From: an uncultured Clostridia bacterium
GTDB taxonomy: Bacteria; Bacillota; Clostridia; Oscillospirales; Oscillospiraceae
Direction: 5' to 3'
NCBI GenBank assembly: GCA_947173485.1
Contig: CAMWFH010000001.1
Location: forward strand, 248,001 to 312,000
DNA length: 64,000 bases
Made by a program: the position numbers and the translations under genes. How positions within the stretch are numbered: position 1 is the first letter of the stretch; every line of letters starts with the position of its first letter. This document shows, piece after piece, positions 23,858-32,887 of the stretch. The notes below the pieces were generated by a model that saw only the letters and a program-made list of their open reading frames with translations, searched no databases and had not been told where the DNA came from.

Positions 23858-25165
23858 ATGGAAGGATCATTTGCAGTCAAAGGCACGATCGCCTTTACAG
23901 CGCAGCGGGACAAATTCACGATCGTTGAAAATGCCTATCTGGTCTGCCAGGGCCAAAGGGTAGCAGGCGTTTACCAGACACTTCCAGCAGCATGTCAAAA
24001 GATCCCGGTGCTGGACATGGGAGCGCGCTTCGTACTGCCGGGCACCTGCGATCTGCATGTCCACGCATCCCAGTTTGCCTTTCAAGGGATGGGACAGAAT
24101 ATTGAAAACGGCAAGTGGAACACTTGGTTCGATAGATACGCTTTTCCAGATGAGAGCCGGTTCCAGAATCACGCCTACGCCGAAAGGACCTATACCGACT
24201 TTGCCAAAGCTCTGTTGAAAACACCTACCACCCGGCTGTGTGCCTATGCAACGACAGACCGGGTGGCTACAGAGATACTGATGCACATTTTGGCAGGATA
24301 TGGCTTTGCCGGCTATGTGGGCAAAGTCAACATGGACCGCAATTGCGGCGACGGTCTGCTGGAGACCACCCAGGAAACGTTGGAAGAGACCCGGCGCTGG
24401 TTGGACCAGGGCGCCGTTGGCGGCATAGAGCCGATCATCACCCCTCGTTATTTCCCCAGCTGCACGACCGAAGCGTTGGCTGGCCTGGGCCGGCTGGCGG
24501 AGGAATATCGGACTCCAGTACAGTCCCATCTATCGGAAGGCCTAGACGAGATCGAATGGGTCAAGGAGTTGGACCCCACCCTGGACTGCTATATCCAAGC
24601 CTATGACCGGGCAGGGCTCCTTTCTCCAGTCCACCCAGTCATCATGGCGCATTGTGTATTCCCTACACCGGAGGAATTTTCTCTCCTGCGGAGTCGGAAC
24701 GTGATCGTGGCCCATTGCCCACAGTCTAACCTAAACAGCTCCGGCAGAGCCGCGCCAGTGATAGACTATTTGGACGCAGGCATCGCGGTCGGTCTGGGGA
24801 CCGATGTGGGTGGCGGCAACACGCTGCATATGTTCCGCACGATCTTTGAGGCGATCTTAGCCTCTAAGGTCCGCTGGGCTTATACCACAGACCATCCCGA
24901 ACAGATCTCTGACCGCCAAGTGCTGACCCTTCCTGGCGCATTCTACTTGGCTACCAAGGGCGGCGGCGCTCTGTGGCACACTGGAAGCTTTGAGCCAGGC
25001 TATTGCTTTGACGCGGTGGTGCTGGATGACAGCCGTTTTTGTCAAAGGGCGGACCGCACCCCCTATGAACGGTTGGAACGGCTGATCACCATGTCAGATG
25101 ACCGGGATATCGTAGCAAAATACATCAACGGGAGCTGTGTGTATATGCGGGAAGGAGAAAAATGA
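23858..25165 (+). CDS. guaD: Guanine deaminase-like amidohydrolase
   Basis: 435 residues from ATG 23858 (GGGAGGG site). It has the amidohydrolase-fold metal ligands: HxH in PGTCDLHVHASQFAFQG, His in VQSHLSEG, His in VIMAHCVFPTPEE and Asp in GTDVGGGNTLHMF. These motifs are those of guanine deaminases, which convert guanine to xanthine and ammonia using zinc in the cytoplasm. The downstream genes encode a nucleoside-type importer and VOC proteins, so the enzyme probably acts on an imported purine or analogue. Guanine is the best guess but not proven. It overlaps the next gene by four bases. Confidence 0.85.
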   Translation: MEGSFAVKGTIAFTAQRDKFTIVENAYLVCQGQRVAGVYQTLPAACQKIPVLDMGARFVLPGTCDLHVHASQFAFQGMGQNIENGKWNTWFDRYAFPDESRFQNHAYAERTYTDFAKALLKTPTTRLCAYATTDRVATEILMHILAGYGFAGYVGKVNMDRNCGDGLLETTQETLEETRRWLDQGAVGGIEPIITPRYFPSCTTEALAGLGRLAEEYRTPVQSHLSEGLDEIEWVKELDPTLDCYIQAYDRAGLLSPVHPVIMAHCVFPTPEEFSLLRSRNVIVAHCPQSNLNSSGRAAPVIDYLDAGIAVGLGTDVGGGNTLHMFRTIFEAILASKVRWAYTTDHPEQISDRQVLTLPGAFYLATKGGGALWHTGSFEPGYCFDAVVLDDSRFCQRADRTPYERLERLITMSDDRDIVAKYINGSCVYMREGEK

Positions 25166-25554
25166 TGGGAGCATTTACTGGAGATATCCAGATCCTACTG
25201 TATGTAGAGCCGGAGAGCTTCGCTCCGTGCAGCGCGTTTTACCAAGCCCTGCTGGAACGACCGCCCTACTATACCTGGGAAGAGGAGGACAGCGACCGGG
25301 GCGCGAAATTCCATGCCGGCGGCGGTACGATCTGTGTACTGTGCCAAGACCATCTGTCAGAGATCGGGCCATCCACGATCTCGTTGGAAACGGCCGATGT
25401 GGACAGAGTCTATGAAAAAGCACAGCGCCTGCCAGGGGTACGCATCCTTACGGCTCCTATGACCAGGCCCTATGGGACCCGTTGCTTTCAGATGCAGGAC
25501 CCTGTGAGGAATATCCTTAATGTTTACTGCCTTGGGCAGGATCAGAGCATATGA
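25162..25554 (+). CDS. VOC-superfamily (glyoxalase-like) protein, single module
   Basis: 130 residues, one VOC domain: QILLYVEPESFAPCSAFYQ, DRGAKFHAGG and RPYGTRCFQMQDPVRN. The same DRGxxF and RPYGxRxF landmarks occur in both halves of the double-VOC protein at 26390, so the three modules are paralogues. VOC proteins bind a metal between two half-modules and catalyse isomerisation, dioxygenation or sequestration. No conserved glyoxalase I quartet is obvious. The gene is coupled to the deaminase (ATGA) and its end overlaps the convergent GntR gene by 13 bases. Function unknown. Confidence 0.8.
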   Translation: MMGAFTGDIQILLYVEPESFAPCSAFYQALLERPPYYTWEEEDSDRGAKFHAGGGTICVLCQDHLSEIGPSTISLETADVDRVYEKAQRLPGVRILTAPMTRPYGTRCFQMQDPVRNILNVYCLGQDQSI

Positions 25555-26279
25555 CGGTTCAGCTTGTATTTGATATAGTTCGTGTTGGAATAGATCTGTG
25601 CGCAGGTGAAAGGCCGGTTCTCTTTATCTAAGCAAACACTGTTGATAAACAACAGAGGGAGCTCCTCCCCGCCCAGCAGCTCGGCCAGATAGGGATAGTC
25701 GGCCGGTGTTACGACCGAAAGGGTGGTCTCGTCTCGATAGGTAGTCCGTCCAGTGGCATTGAAGAGGAACAGACGCAGATCGGTGTTCTCCGACCGGAGC
25801 AGCTGGTTGTATTGTCCAGTGGTGATCAGATTCAGAGGAAAGCTGTCCTCCGCCAACACAGCGAAACACCCGTCAGCCAAATAGAGGCACCGGCGTGTGA
25901 TGACCCGGTCAGTAGGATCGATACCGAAATTGCGGGAAAAAAATGTACCAGCAGGCTGGAGGATAAAGCCCAGTTGTTGGCTGGAGGGGCAGTAGCCCTC
26001 CTTGGCGATCAGAGTGGGAAAGTCCACAAAATGAATCAGATTCTCTTGCGGCACCAGCGGCGGAGCATTGACAAAGGTCCCACTGCCCTGCCGGCGGGTC
26101 ACAAACCCCTCCGCGGCCAGCTGGCCCATCACATCCCGGACGGTAGAACGGCTGACGCCATACTTCTGAGCCAACACAGGCTCAGACGGCAGCTTTGTCC
26201 CTGGCCGAAGGGAGCGCAACAGCAGCTCCAGTTGGGGCCGGAGCTTAGAGCGTTGGTTTTCCGCAGTAAATCGAAGCAT
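25542..26279 (-). CDS. GntR-family regulator with UTRA-type effector domain
   Basis: 245 residues. The N-terminal winged helix has LPSEPVLAQKYGVSRSTVRD and GFVTRRQGSGTFV, the GntR/HutC pattern. The C-terminal half (VITRRCLYLADGCFAVLAED ... LPLLFINSVCLDKENRPF) resembles UTRA ligand-binding domains. It is embedded in the purine-type cluster on the opposite strand, so it is the obvious local regulator, probably released by the transported compound. Its own promoter faces that of the double-VOC gene across 110 bases, which allows control of both. I could not identify a convincing operator. Confidence 0.87.
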   Translation of the reverse strand: MLRFTAENQRSKLRPQLELLLRSLRPGTKLPSEPVLAQKYGVSRSTVRDVMGQLAAEGFVTRRQGSGTFVNAPPLVPQENLIHFVDFPTLIAKEGYCPSSQQLGFILQPAGTFFSRNFGIDPTDRVITRRCLYLADGCFAVLAEDSFPLNLITTGQYNQLLRSENTDLRLFLFNATGRTTYRDETTLSVVTPADYPYLAELLGGEELPLLFINSVCLDKENRPFTCAQIYSNTNYIKYKLNRHML

Positions 26280-26311
26280 CAGTCATTCCACCATTTTGAA
26301 GATCTTTTCCT

Positions 26312-26339
26312 ATTATAGCACCATATGCTCATTTTACAA
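26312..26339 (-). promoter_or_regulatory. Promoter of the GntR gene
   Basis: On the minus strand, TTGTAA (26339-26334), a 16-bp spacer and TATAAT (26317-26312). Confidence 0.65.
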
Positions 26340-26389
26340 GCCGCAACACAAAATATACGCCCTAATAAAGGGAGATAAGGAGGGCCAGC

Positions 26390-27187
26390 ATGGGAGATCT
26401 TTTTCGCCGAAACGTTCGTACTGTCCTGTATGTAAAGGACCTGGAGCGCAGTGCCGCTTTCTATCAAGATCTGTTGGAAATGCCTGTTTTATACAGCTGG
26501 GACGAGGGCGCGGCAGACCGGGGGATCCATTTCCAGGCCGCCAGCGGCTGCATCGAGATATTGAATCGACAGCCGCCTTTAGAGCAAGGCCCTACCACCA
26601 TCATGCTGGAGGCTGACAATGTGGATGACTGCTACCGGCAGATCATAGAGAAAGGAACGGCCCGCTTTTTTGAACACATCGCCGACCGGCCCTATGGCAT
26701 CCGTATGTTTCAGCTGATCGACCCAGATGAAAATGTGATCGTGATCTTCTCCTGGACCAGAGATGTGATGGAATACCGCCTAGGTTGGACGCCCAGGGTA
26801 AAAGGCTTTTTCCTGGGCGAGTACCGGGCAGTGGCCTATGTAGAGCAGGACAACTATGAGGCGTGTTTGACCTTTTATCGGGACATCCTGCGTATGCAGG
26901 CGTGTTACACCTGGGACTATGGTCCCGGAGACCGAGGGCATAAGTTCGTTATCGGCAAAGGTCTATGTACGCTGGAGGTACTTTGCCGGAAGGACCCAAT
27001 GCCCCAGGGGGCGCAGACCCTGATGCTTGAAGCAGAGGATGTGGATGTATGCTTTGCCTCCATCATGCGGAAGGCCGGTCCCGATCTCACCGTGCTGGAG
27101 GCGCCGACAGACCGGCCTTATGGTATCCGGGTGTTCCGTCTGCTGGACCCAGATCAGAACGATATCGTGATCTACCAGGACCTGTAA
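26390..27187 (+). CDS. Double-module VOC protein
   Basis: 265 residues, two VOC domains joined by a short linker (about 1-125 and 140-265). The halves share VLYVKDLERSAAFYQDLL / VAYVEQDNYEACLTFYRDIL, ADRGIHF / GDRGHKF and DRPYGIRMFQLIDP / DRPYGIRVFRLLDP, so one arose by duplication, and both resemble the single-module protein at 25162. The AAGGAGGG site precedes ATG 26390. It begins the second half of the cluster, 26 bases before the transporter ATPase. The fold is confident; the reaction is not known. It may bind or open a ring of the imported compound. Confidence 0.8.
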   Translation: MGDLFRRNVRTVLYVKDLERSAAFYQDLLEMPVLYSWDEGAADRGIHFQAASGCIEILNRQPPLEQGPTTIMLEADNVDDCYRQIIEKGTARFFEHIADRPYGIRMFQLIDPDENVIVIFSWTRDVMEYRLGWTPRVKGFFLGEYRAVAYVEQDNYEACLTFYRDILRMQACYTWDYGPGDRGHKFVIGKGLCTLEVLCRKDPMPQGAQTLMLEAEDVDVCFASIMRKAGPDLTVLEAPTDRPYGIRVFRLLDPDQNDIVIYQDL

Positions 27188-27213
27188 ACAAAGTGGAAAG
27201 GGGGCGTTGCGCT

Positions 27214-28743
27214 GTGGAGCCGATCTTGCGTGCCCAAGGCTTGACAAAACGTTTTGGAACGTTGTGGGCCAACAAAGAGATCGATATCGAGATCTTCGCT
27301 GGTGAGATACATGCTATCGCCGGAGAGAATGGTGCCGGCAAGAGCACTCTGATGAAGATGCTCTATGGCGTGTATCGACCCACCAGCGGCACGATCATGG
27401 TAGACGGGACAGTGATGGAGCGCTGGGATGCGGCTTTAGCCCGGGAAAAGGGCATCGGGATGGTATTCCAAGATCTCCGTTTGGTGCCAGCATTCACTGT
27501 TTTAGAGAACGTATTCCTCTCCTTGCGGCAGGCTGGCTGGAAAATCGACCGCCAGCAGCTACGGCAGCAGATCTTGAAAAGAGCTGCTGAATACCGCCTG
27601 TCTGTGGACCCGGATGTGGAGGTGTGGAAGCTAGACCTGGGCCAGCGCCAGCATGTAGAGATCTTGAAGATCTTGCTGGATGACCAGACTCGCATCATGA
27701 TCTTCGATGAGCCGACCAGTGTGCTGGCCCCCCATGAGATCGCCTCCTTTTTGGATATGCTCTCAGCTTTCCGTCAAAAGGGCTATGGTATCTTCCTGAT
27801 CACCCACAAGATCAACGAGATCTTGGCGGTGGCGGACCGCATCACGGTCCTGCGGCAAGGAGAGAAAGTCCGAGAGTTCGTCAAGGGCGAGGACTTCGGT
27901 GAGATGGATATCGTTAAAGCGATGATCGGTGAGGCCGAAGTGCGGTTCGACCTGGAGCGTCCCCTACCGGAGGCGTGCAGCCGCAGCGGCGCACTGGGGG
28001 TGGAGCTGCGGGGCGTTTCCGTCAAGGATGACCACGACCGGGTGATCTTACGGGATGTGAACGTAACGATCGAGCCAGGGGAGATCTTGGGCATCGCCGG
28101 TATCTCTGGCAATGGGCAGAAAGAGCTGGCAGAGGTGCTTTACGGTGCCCGCAGGTCCTGCGGCGGCAGCCTCTTTGCCGGCGGAGAGGATATCACCAAC
28201 GCCTCCATCGCCCGGCGGATCCAGCTTGGGATGCGGGTGGTGACGGAGGACCCTGTGCGGGACAACGTGATCCCGACCTTCTCTATTTTGGAGAACATGG
28301 CCCTGGTAGGTTTGGAGATGCAGTGCCGGCGGGGCGATGTGGACTGGAACGCTATGGAGGAGCAGCTGGCAGGCCACCGGGAGATAGAGGACCTGGGCGT
28401 TCCGGCACCGGAGCGCATAGCGGGCACATTATCCGGCGGCAATCTGCAGAGGATGGCGTTTGCCCGGGCCGTCATCTCCCACCCCCGTTTCCTGATCGCC
28501 AGCTACCCCAGCCGGGGGCTGGATGTGGCAACGGTCAACGCCGTTCACCAGACATTATTTCGCCTGAAACGGATGGGCGTTACCATCGTCCTGATCTCCG
28601 AAGATCTGTCGGAGCTGTTTTCCATGGCAGACCGCTTGCTGGTGTTGGCTGGGCACACCGCATCGGGCCCCTATCCGGTGGAGACGTGTGAGCAGAATGA
28701 GATCGGGAAGATCATGTTACAGGGGGATACCGGGTATGAATAA
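27214..28743 (+). CDS. ABC transporter ATPase of nucleoside/BMP type (two NBDs)
   Basis: 509 residues from GTG 27214 (GGAAAGGGGG site). Two ABC cassettes in one chain: the first has Walker A GENGAGKSTLM and Walker B IMIFDEPTSVL. The second has a degenerate Walker A (GISGNGQKE) and the signature LSGGNLQRMAFARA. This double-cassette form with one degenerate half is that of the RbsA/NupO/YufO families. The first half's signature segment (KLDLGQRQHVEILKIL) is LGQRQ rather than LSGGQ, also typical. Together with two permeases and a BMP lipoprotein it imports a nucleoside or related base. Confidence 0.92.
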   Translation: MEPILRAQGLTKRFGTLWANKEIDIEIFAGEIHAIAGENGAGKSTLMKMLYGVYRPTSGTIMVDGTVMERWDAALAREKGIGMVFQDLRLVPAFTVLENVFLSLRQAGWKIDRQQLRQQILKRAAEYRLSVDPDVEVWKLDLGQRQHVEILKILLDDQTRIMIFDEPTSVLAPHEIASFLDMLSAFRQKGYGIFLITHKINEILAVADRITVLRQGEKVREFVKGEDFGEMDIVKAMIGEAEVRFDLERPLPEACSRSGALGVELRGVSVKDDHDRVILRDVNVTIEPGEILGIAGISGNGQKELAEVLYGARRSCGGSLFAGGEDITNASIARRIQLGMRVVTEDPVRDNVIPTFSILENMALVGLEMQCRRGDVDWNAMEEQLAGHREIEDLGVPAPERIAGTLSGGNLQRMAFARAVISHPRFLIASYPSRGLDVATVNAVHQTLFRLKRMGVTIVLISEDLSELFSMADRLLVLAGHTASGPYPVETCEQNEIGKIMLQGDTGYE

Positions 28744-29761
28744 GGAACGATCCGCTTATCAAGACTTCCTGCTCAGGGCGCTGATCTGCTGTTGCGCGCC
28801 GTTGCTGCTGTTCGCGGTCCTTCTGCTGAGCCAGGGCAAGTCGCCTATCGCTGCCTATCGGACCATCCTCACCGCTATTTTTGGCTCAGCCTATGGATTT
28901 GGCGAGGTGGTGGTCCGCGCTACTTATCTGATCTTGACCGGTCTGGCTGCCAGCGTACCTGCCCGAGTAGGACTGGCCAATGCTGGCGGTGAGGGGCAGA
29001 TGGCCATGGCCGCACTGGGAACGGCAGTTGCCGGCAGCACTATTTTGGCCTCCCTCCCTGGCTGGATAGGCATCCCGCTGATGCTCTTATGTGGTATGCT
29101 CTGCGGCGCGGCCTATGCTGGAGTGGGCGTGTTCTGTAAGCTGAAGCTGGGGATGAACGAGATCCTCACCACCATTTTGATGAACTATATCGCCACCTAT
29201 CTCATCTCCTCCCTGCTCTTCGGTATACTGCGTGACCCAAAAGGGTGGAACTATCCCCAGACGGTAGAGGTGGCGCCTCAGCTGCGGCTGAAGAGCTTTT
29301 TCGGCACACGGATGAACGCAGGCATCTTTATCGCTGTTGGCGCATCGCTTTTGATCTGGCTGTTTATCAATCGGACTCGAATCGGGTTCACGATCCGCAC
29401 CATTGGCGGCAACCAGACGGCGGCGGTGTATGCGGGCATCCCAGTGAAGCGCTACCAGACAGGGATGTTCCTATTGGCGGGCGCACTGGCAGGACTGGCA
29501 GGCGCTATCATGGTGATCGGTGTAGAGGGGAGGATGCGCATCGGCGCTGGGGAGACCATGGGCTTTATGGGCTTTCTGGCAGCAGGCATGGTGGGCAGCC
29601 ATCCACTGCTATTGATCCTCTCCGCCTTTCTTATCGGCGGGCTGACAGTGGCTGGCAACGGCATGGAGATCAATACCGGCCTGCCGGCAGCAACGATGCA
29701 GATTTTGATCATGCTGGTATTGCTGACGATCATGGCCGTAGGTGGAGGCAAGAAAAAATGA
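28736..29761 (+). CDS. ABC transporter permease, nucleoside type (first)
   Basis: 341 residues from ATG 28736, overlapping the ATPase gene by eight bases. It has eight to ten hydrophobic helices and the BPD_transp_2 hallmarks GLANAGGEGQMAMAALGTA and GMNEILTTILMNYIATYL. The NEILTTILMNYIA motif is characteristic of the larger permease (NupP/YufP-like) of nucleoside importers. It pairs with the next gene to form the membrane channel. Confidence 0.9.
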   Translation: MNKERSAYQDFLLRALICCCAPLLLFAVLLLSQGKSPIAAYRTILTAIFGSAYGFGEVVVRATYLILTGLAASVPARVGLANAGGEGQMAMAALGTAVAGSTILASLPGWIGIPLMLLCGMLCGAAYAGVGVFCKLKLGMNEILTTILMNYIATYLISSLLFGILRDPKGWNYPQTVEVAPQLRLKSFFGTRMNAGIFIAVGASLLIWLFINRTRIGFTIRTIGGNQTAAVYAGIPVKRYQTGMFLLAGALAGLAGAIMVIGVEGRMRIGAGETMGFMGFLAAGMVGSHPLLLILSAFLIGGLTVAGNGMEINTGLPAATMQILIMLVLLTIMAVGGGKKK

Positions 29762-30657
29762 GTGAATTGACCACGATCCTCATCTGTATGATCAGCGCCG
29801 GCACTCCTATCATCTATGCCTTAACGGGAGATCTGATCGGGCAGCGGGCGGGAATCATCAGCCTGAGCGTAGAGGGGAGTATGCTCTGCGGCGCCTGTGT
29901 GGGATTTATGCTGGCTTCGTCCACAGGGAGCTTACTGCTGGCGGTACTGGGAGCGGCAGCGGCGGGCGGCGCTATCGGCTCGATGCAGGCATTCCTCTCT
30001 ATCTCCCGAAAAAGCAATATGATGACCACCGGTTTCATCCTTATCTTTTTCGCCCAGGGCCTGACCACCTTCTTTGGACGAGGCCAGCTGGGGACCAGTT
30101 TAGGCAAGTCCTTTTCTCTGGCTATCCCCGGCCTCTCTAAACTGCCTATCTTGGGGCCAGTGCTTTTCTCGCAGGATATACTGACCTATTTCTCTTATTT
30201 GCTCCCTGTCGCCGCATGGTGGGCCTTGACCAGGACACGGCTGGGATTGCTGATCTGCTCTGTCGGAGAGCGGCCGGAGGTGACGGAGGCCTATGGCTAT
30301 CATCCTAAACGGCTCCAATATGGCGCAGTGATCTTAGCCGGGGTGCTGGCAGGCATCGGCGGAGCCCATATGAGCGTGATCTATGCCATGAGCTGGGCCA
30401 ATAATATGATCAACGGGCGGGGCATCATCGCCTCTTCCCTGGTGATCCTCTGTTCCTGGAAGCCGCAGCGGGCTTATATGGCGGCCTATCTCTTCGGCCT
30501 GGCCCAGGCGCTGCAGATCTTCTTCCAGATCCACGAGGTGCCGGTCTCCATGTATGTGACACTGATGATGCCGTATCTCTTCACGCTGATCGCCCTAGCG
30601 GTGATCTCCACGTCAAAAAAGCCATCCATGCCGGAAAAGCTGAAGATCGTGACCTGA
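29758..30657 (+). CDS. ABC transporter permease, nucleoside type (second)
   Basis: 299 residues. It starts at ATG 29758, overlapping the first permease by four bases. Multiple membrane helices and the motif GIISLSVEGSMLCGACVGF match the smaller permease (NupQ/YufQ-like) of BMP-dependent importers. The usual 'GxxNxGxEG' element is present as ISLSVEG. With the first permease it forms a heterodimer. Confidence 0.9.
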   Translation: MSELTTILICMISAGTPIIYALTGDLIGQRAGIISLSVEGSMLCGACVGFMLASSTGSLLLAVLGAAAAGGAIGSMQAFLSISRKSNMMTTGFILIFFAQGLTTFFGRGQLGTSLGKSFSLAIPGLSKLPILGPVLFSQDILTYFSYLLPVAAWWALTRTRLGLLICSVGERPEVTEAYGYHPKRLQYGAVILAGVLAGIGGAHMSVIYAMSWANNMINGRGIIASSLVILCSWKPQRAYMAAYLFGLAQALQIFFQIHEVPVSMYVTLMMPYLFTLIALAVISTSKKPSMPEKLKIVT

Positions 30658-30701
30658 CAAAGGCGGGTCCAAATATAATTTGAAAAACGGAGGAAACTGA
30701 C

Positions 30702-31853
30702 ATGAAGAAACGACTGCTCTCCTTGTTCCTTGCGGCGGTGCTGCTGCTGGCATTGGCCGCCTGTAATGGGGACACGAACAAGACTCCTGACAACAGCAGC
30801 GACCAGCCTGGAAATTCTGGCAGCCAGGATACACAAGGAAGCGCGAAGCCAGGCGCCGGCGCAAAAAAGATGGGCATCATCCTAGGGGGTACCAAGGATG
30901 ACTACGGGTTCAACCTCAACTTCGTGCAGCTGGCGGAGCAGGCCGAGGCGGAGCTGGGGATCGAGGTGGTCCTTAAGGAAAATGTCCCAATGACCTCTGA
31001 TTGTGAGGGCGTGATGGAAGAGCTGATCGCCCAGGGGTGTACGATCCTATTCCCCTCTCAGTTCGGTTATATGGAGTATTCTAAGAATGTGGCGGACCGC
31101 CATCCTGAGGTAGCCTTCTTTTCCTTCCCCATCACCGACTATGTGGGCGATAACTTCTCTGTGATCCACGGCGAGGTGCAGGATGTCTGGTATCTCAACG
31201 GTGTTCTGGCGGCAGAGTGTTCTACCACGGATAAGATCGGCTTTATCGGCTCCCTCCCCATCCCCGATGTGATCGTAGCTATCGATGCCTTCGCCTTGGG
31301 CGCCCAGTCTGTGAAACCTGACATCAAAGTGACGGCGGTGTTCACCGGCTCCTGGTCTGATGTGGGTCTCCAGACCACCTCTGTCAACCAGCTGATCGAC
31401 AGCGGCTGTGACATTATCGCTCCCTTCCAGGACTCCATCAAGACCATCATGGAGATCTGCCGCAGCCGTGGTGTACGCTGCTTTGGCTGCAACGCCGACG
31501 CCTATGAGCTGGCACCGGATACTTGGCTCTCTGCCTGTATCACGGATTGGAGCGGCTATCTGCCCTATCTGAAGCAGACCATCGATGGCAATTATGAGAC
31601 TGTGAACATCAGCGGCGGTATGGAATTGAATCTCATCACCCAGGCCACCTACGGCGACAGCGTCCCTACGGAGACTATCAAAAAGCTGGACGCAGTGCGG
31701 GAACAGCTCATCAACAAGGAGATCGCTGTTTTTGAAGGTCCCATCTATGCCCAGGATGGATCTGTGATGTTTGAGGAAGGTTACCGTCCTACCATCGAGG
31801 AGATCAATGTGATCGACAGCTTGGTCCAAGGCGTGGACGGAAGCTTGAACTGA
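30702..31853 (+). CDS. BMP-family substrate-binding lipoprotein
   Basis: 383 residues. A lipoprotein signal peptide with lipobox LAAC (Cys near residue 21) is followed by a Ser/Pro/Gly-rich linker. The BMP/PnrA-like fold has MGIILGGTKDDYGFNLNFVQ, HPEVAFFSFPITDY, IGFIGSLPIPDVI and SGCDIIAPFQD. BMP proteins capture nucleosides outside the membrane for the ABC importer encoded just before. The ligand here may be a purine nucleoside, a base or a modified analogue, given the neighbouring deaminase. It is coupled to an amidohydrolase 17 bases downstream. Confidence 0.92.
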   Translation: MKKRLLSLFLAAVLLLALAACNGDTNKTPDNSSDQPGNSGSQDTQGSAKPGAGAKKMGIILGGTKDDYGFNLNFVQLAEQAEAELGIEVVLKENVPMTSDCEGVMEELIAQGCTILFPSQFGYMEYSKNVADRHPEVAFFSFPITDYVGDNFSVIHGEVQDVWYLNGVLAAECSTTDKIGFIGSLPIPDVIVAIDAFALGAQSVKPDIKVTAVFTGSWSDVGLQTTSVNQLIDSGCDIIAPFQDSIKTIMEICRSRGVRCFGCNADAYELAPDTWLSACITDWSGYLPYLKQTIDGNYETVNISGGMELNLITQATYGDSVPTETIKKLDAVREQLINKEIAVFEGPIYAQDGSVMFEEGYRPTIEEINVIDSLVQGVDGSLN

Positions 31854-31870
31854 TCAAGGGGGCAGCACGA

Positions 31871-32800
31871 ATGCTGATCGACGGACATGTACACATTTTC
31901 CCGGAGATCGATGGCTATGGCCCCAAAGGCCGGACCCGCAGCGCTGGCTATGGGCAGGTGCGCTTAGGAGACGGCAGTTTGTCCCAAGTGCTGCCGGCCA
32001 TCAATGAAAAGACCAGCCACACCCTACCCATGCTGCTGCACGAGATGGACCAATGCGGAGTAGACAAGGCAGTACTGCTCCTGTGCCCCTGCTATGGGGA
32101 CTGGAGCGGATATGTGATGGATGCCTGCCAGACTTATCCAGACCGTTTTGTGGCTTCCGCCTTCTTTGATCCCTGGCAGGCCGATGCCCAGACCTATTTC
32201 AAGGAGGAACTGCAAGGGCAGGCCTGGAAAAATATCAAGATCGAATTCTCCTGGGAGGGCGGGTTATGTGGTGTCTATCCTGGGGCGGACTTAGACACGG
32301 AGGAGCTCCGCTGGATGTGGAGGGCTATGGAGAAGAGCGGCAAGACCGTTTCTTTCGATTTGGGCAGGCCTGGGGAGCCATCCTACCAGACAGCACAGAT
32401 CGAGGCTATCGCCCGGCGGCATCCCGGACTGAAGATCGTGTTGTGCCATATAGGCCAGCCTTCCCGGAGAATCGAAAGGGATCCGGATCTATGGAGCCAC
32501 TGGCTGGAGCAGATTCGTTTAGGCCGCCTTGCCAATGTGTGGTTCGATATATCGGCCATGCCCTTCCATGTACGGGAGGAGGGATATCCCTTTCCCAGCA
32601 CAAAACGCTACTTTGATCTGGCACTGTCTATCGTTGGGGCAGAGAAGCTGATCTGGGGAACAGACATCCCGTGGCTTTTGGGCGCAGCATCCTATGAACA
32701 GCTGGTAGCTCATGGACGCTGGCTGGTGGATGAGCTCTCCTCCGATGAACAGCAGATGATTCTTGCAAAAAACGCCTTGACAGTCTATTGGAACTCGTGA
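31871..32800 (+). CDS. Metal-dependent amidohydrolase (amidohydrolase_2 family)
   Basis: 309 residues. A TIM-barrel hydrolase with HxH in MLIDGHVHIFPEI, a histidine in IVLCHIGQPSRR and a final Asp in EKLIWGTDIPWLL. This is the pattern of the PF04909 family (decarboxylases, lactonases and hydrolases of small ring compounds). It is the last gene of the purine-type cluster, before a terminator. A role in opening or trimming the ring produced by the deaminase/VOC enzymes is inferred from position only. Confidence 0.82.
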   Translation: MLIDGHVHIFPEIDGYGPKGRTRSAGYGQVRLGDGSLSQVLPAINEKTSHTLPMLLHEMDQCGVDKAVLLLCPCYGDWSGYVMDACQTYPDRFVASAFFDPWQADAQTYFKEELQGQAWKNIKIEFSWEGGLCGVYPGADLDTEELRWMWRAMEKSGKTVSFDLGRPGEPSYQTAQIEAIARRHPGLKIVLCHIGQPSRRIERDPDLWSHWLEQIRLGRLANVWFDISAMPFHVREEGYPFPSTKRYFDLALSIVGAEKLIWGTDIPWLLGAASYEQLVAHGRWLVDELSSDEQQMILAKNALTVYWNS

Positions 32801-32816
32801 AATGGATAGAAAACAG

Positions 32817-32866
32817 CAAGCAGGGTCACCGTTGTCTAAGGGTGATCCTGCTGGCCGTTTTGGTCT
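32817..32866. terminator. Terminator between convergent clusters
   Basis: A 12-bp stem (32819-32830 with 32841-32852, one G-T pair) and a 10-base loop followed by a short T-run (CCGTTTTGG). It separates the amidohydrolase from the convergent HAD gene. Confidence 0.7.
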
Positions 32867-32887
32867 ACATAGCCGTTTTGGTCCATA

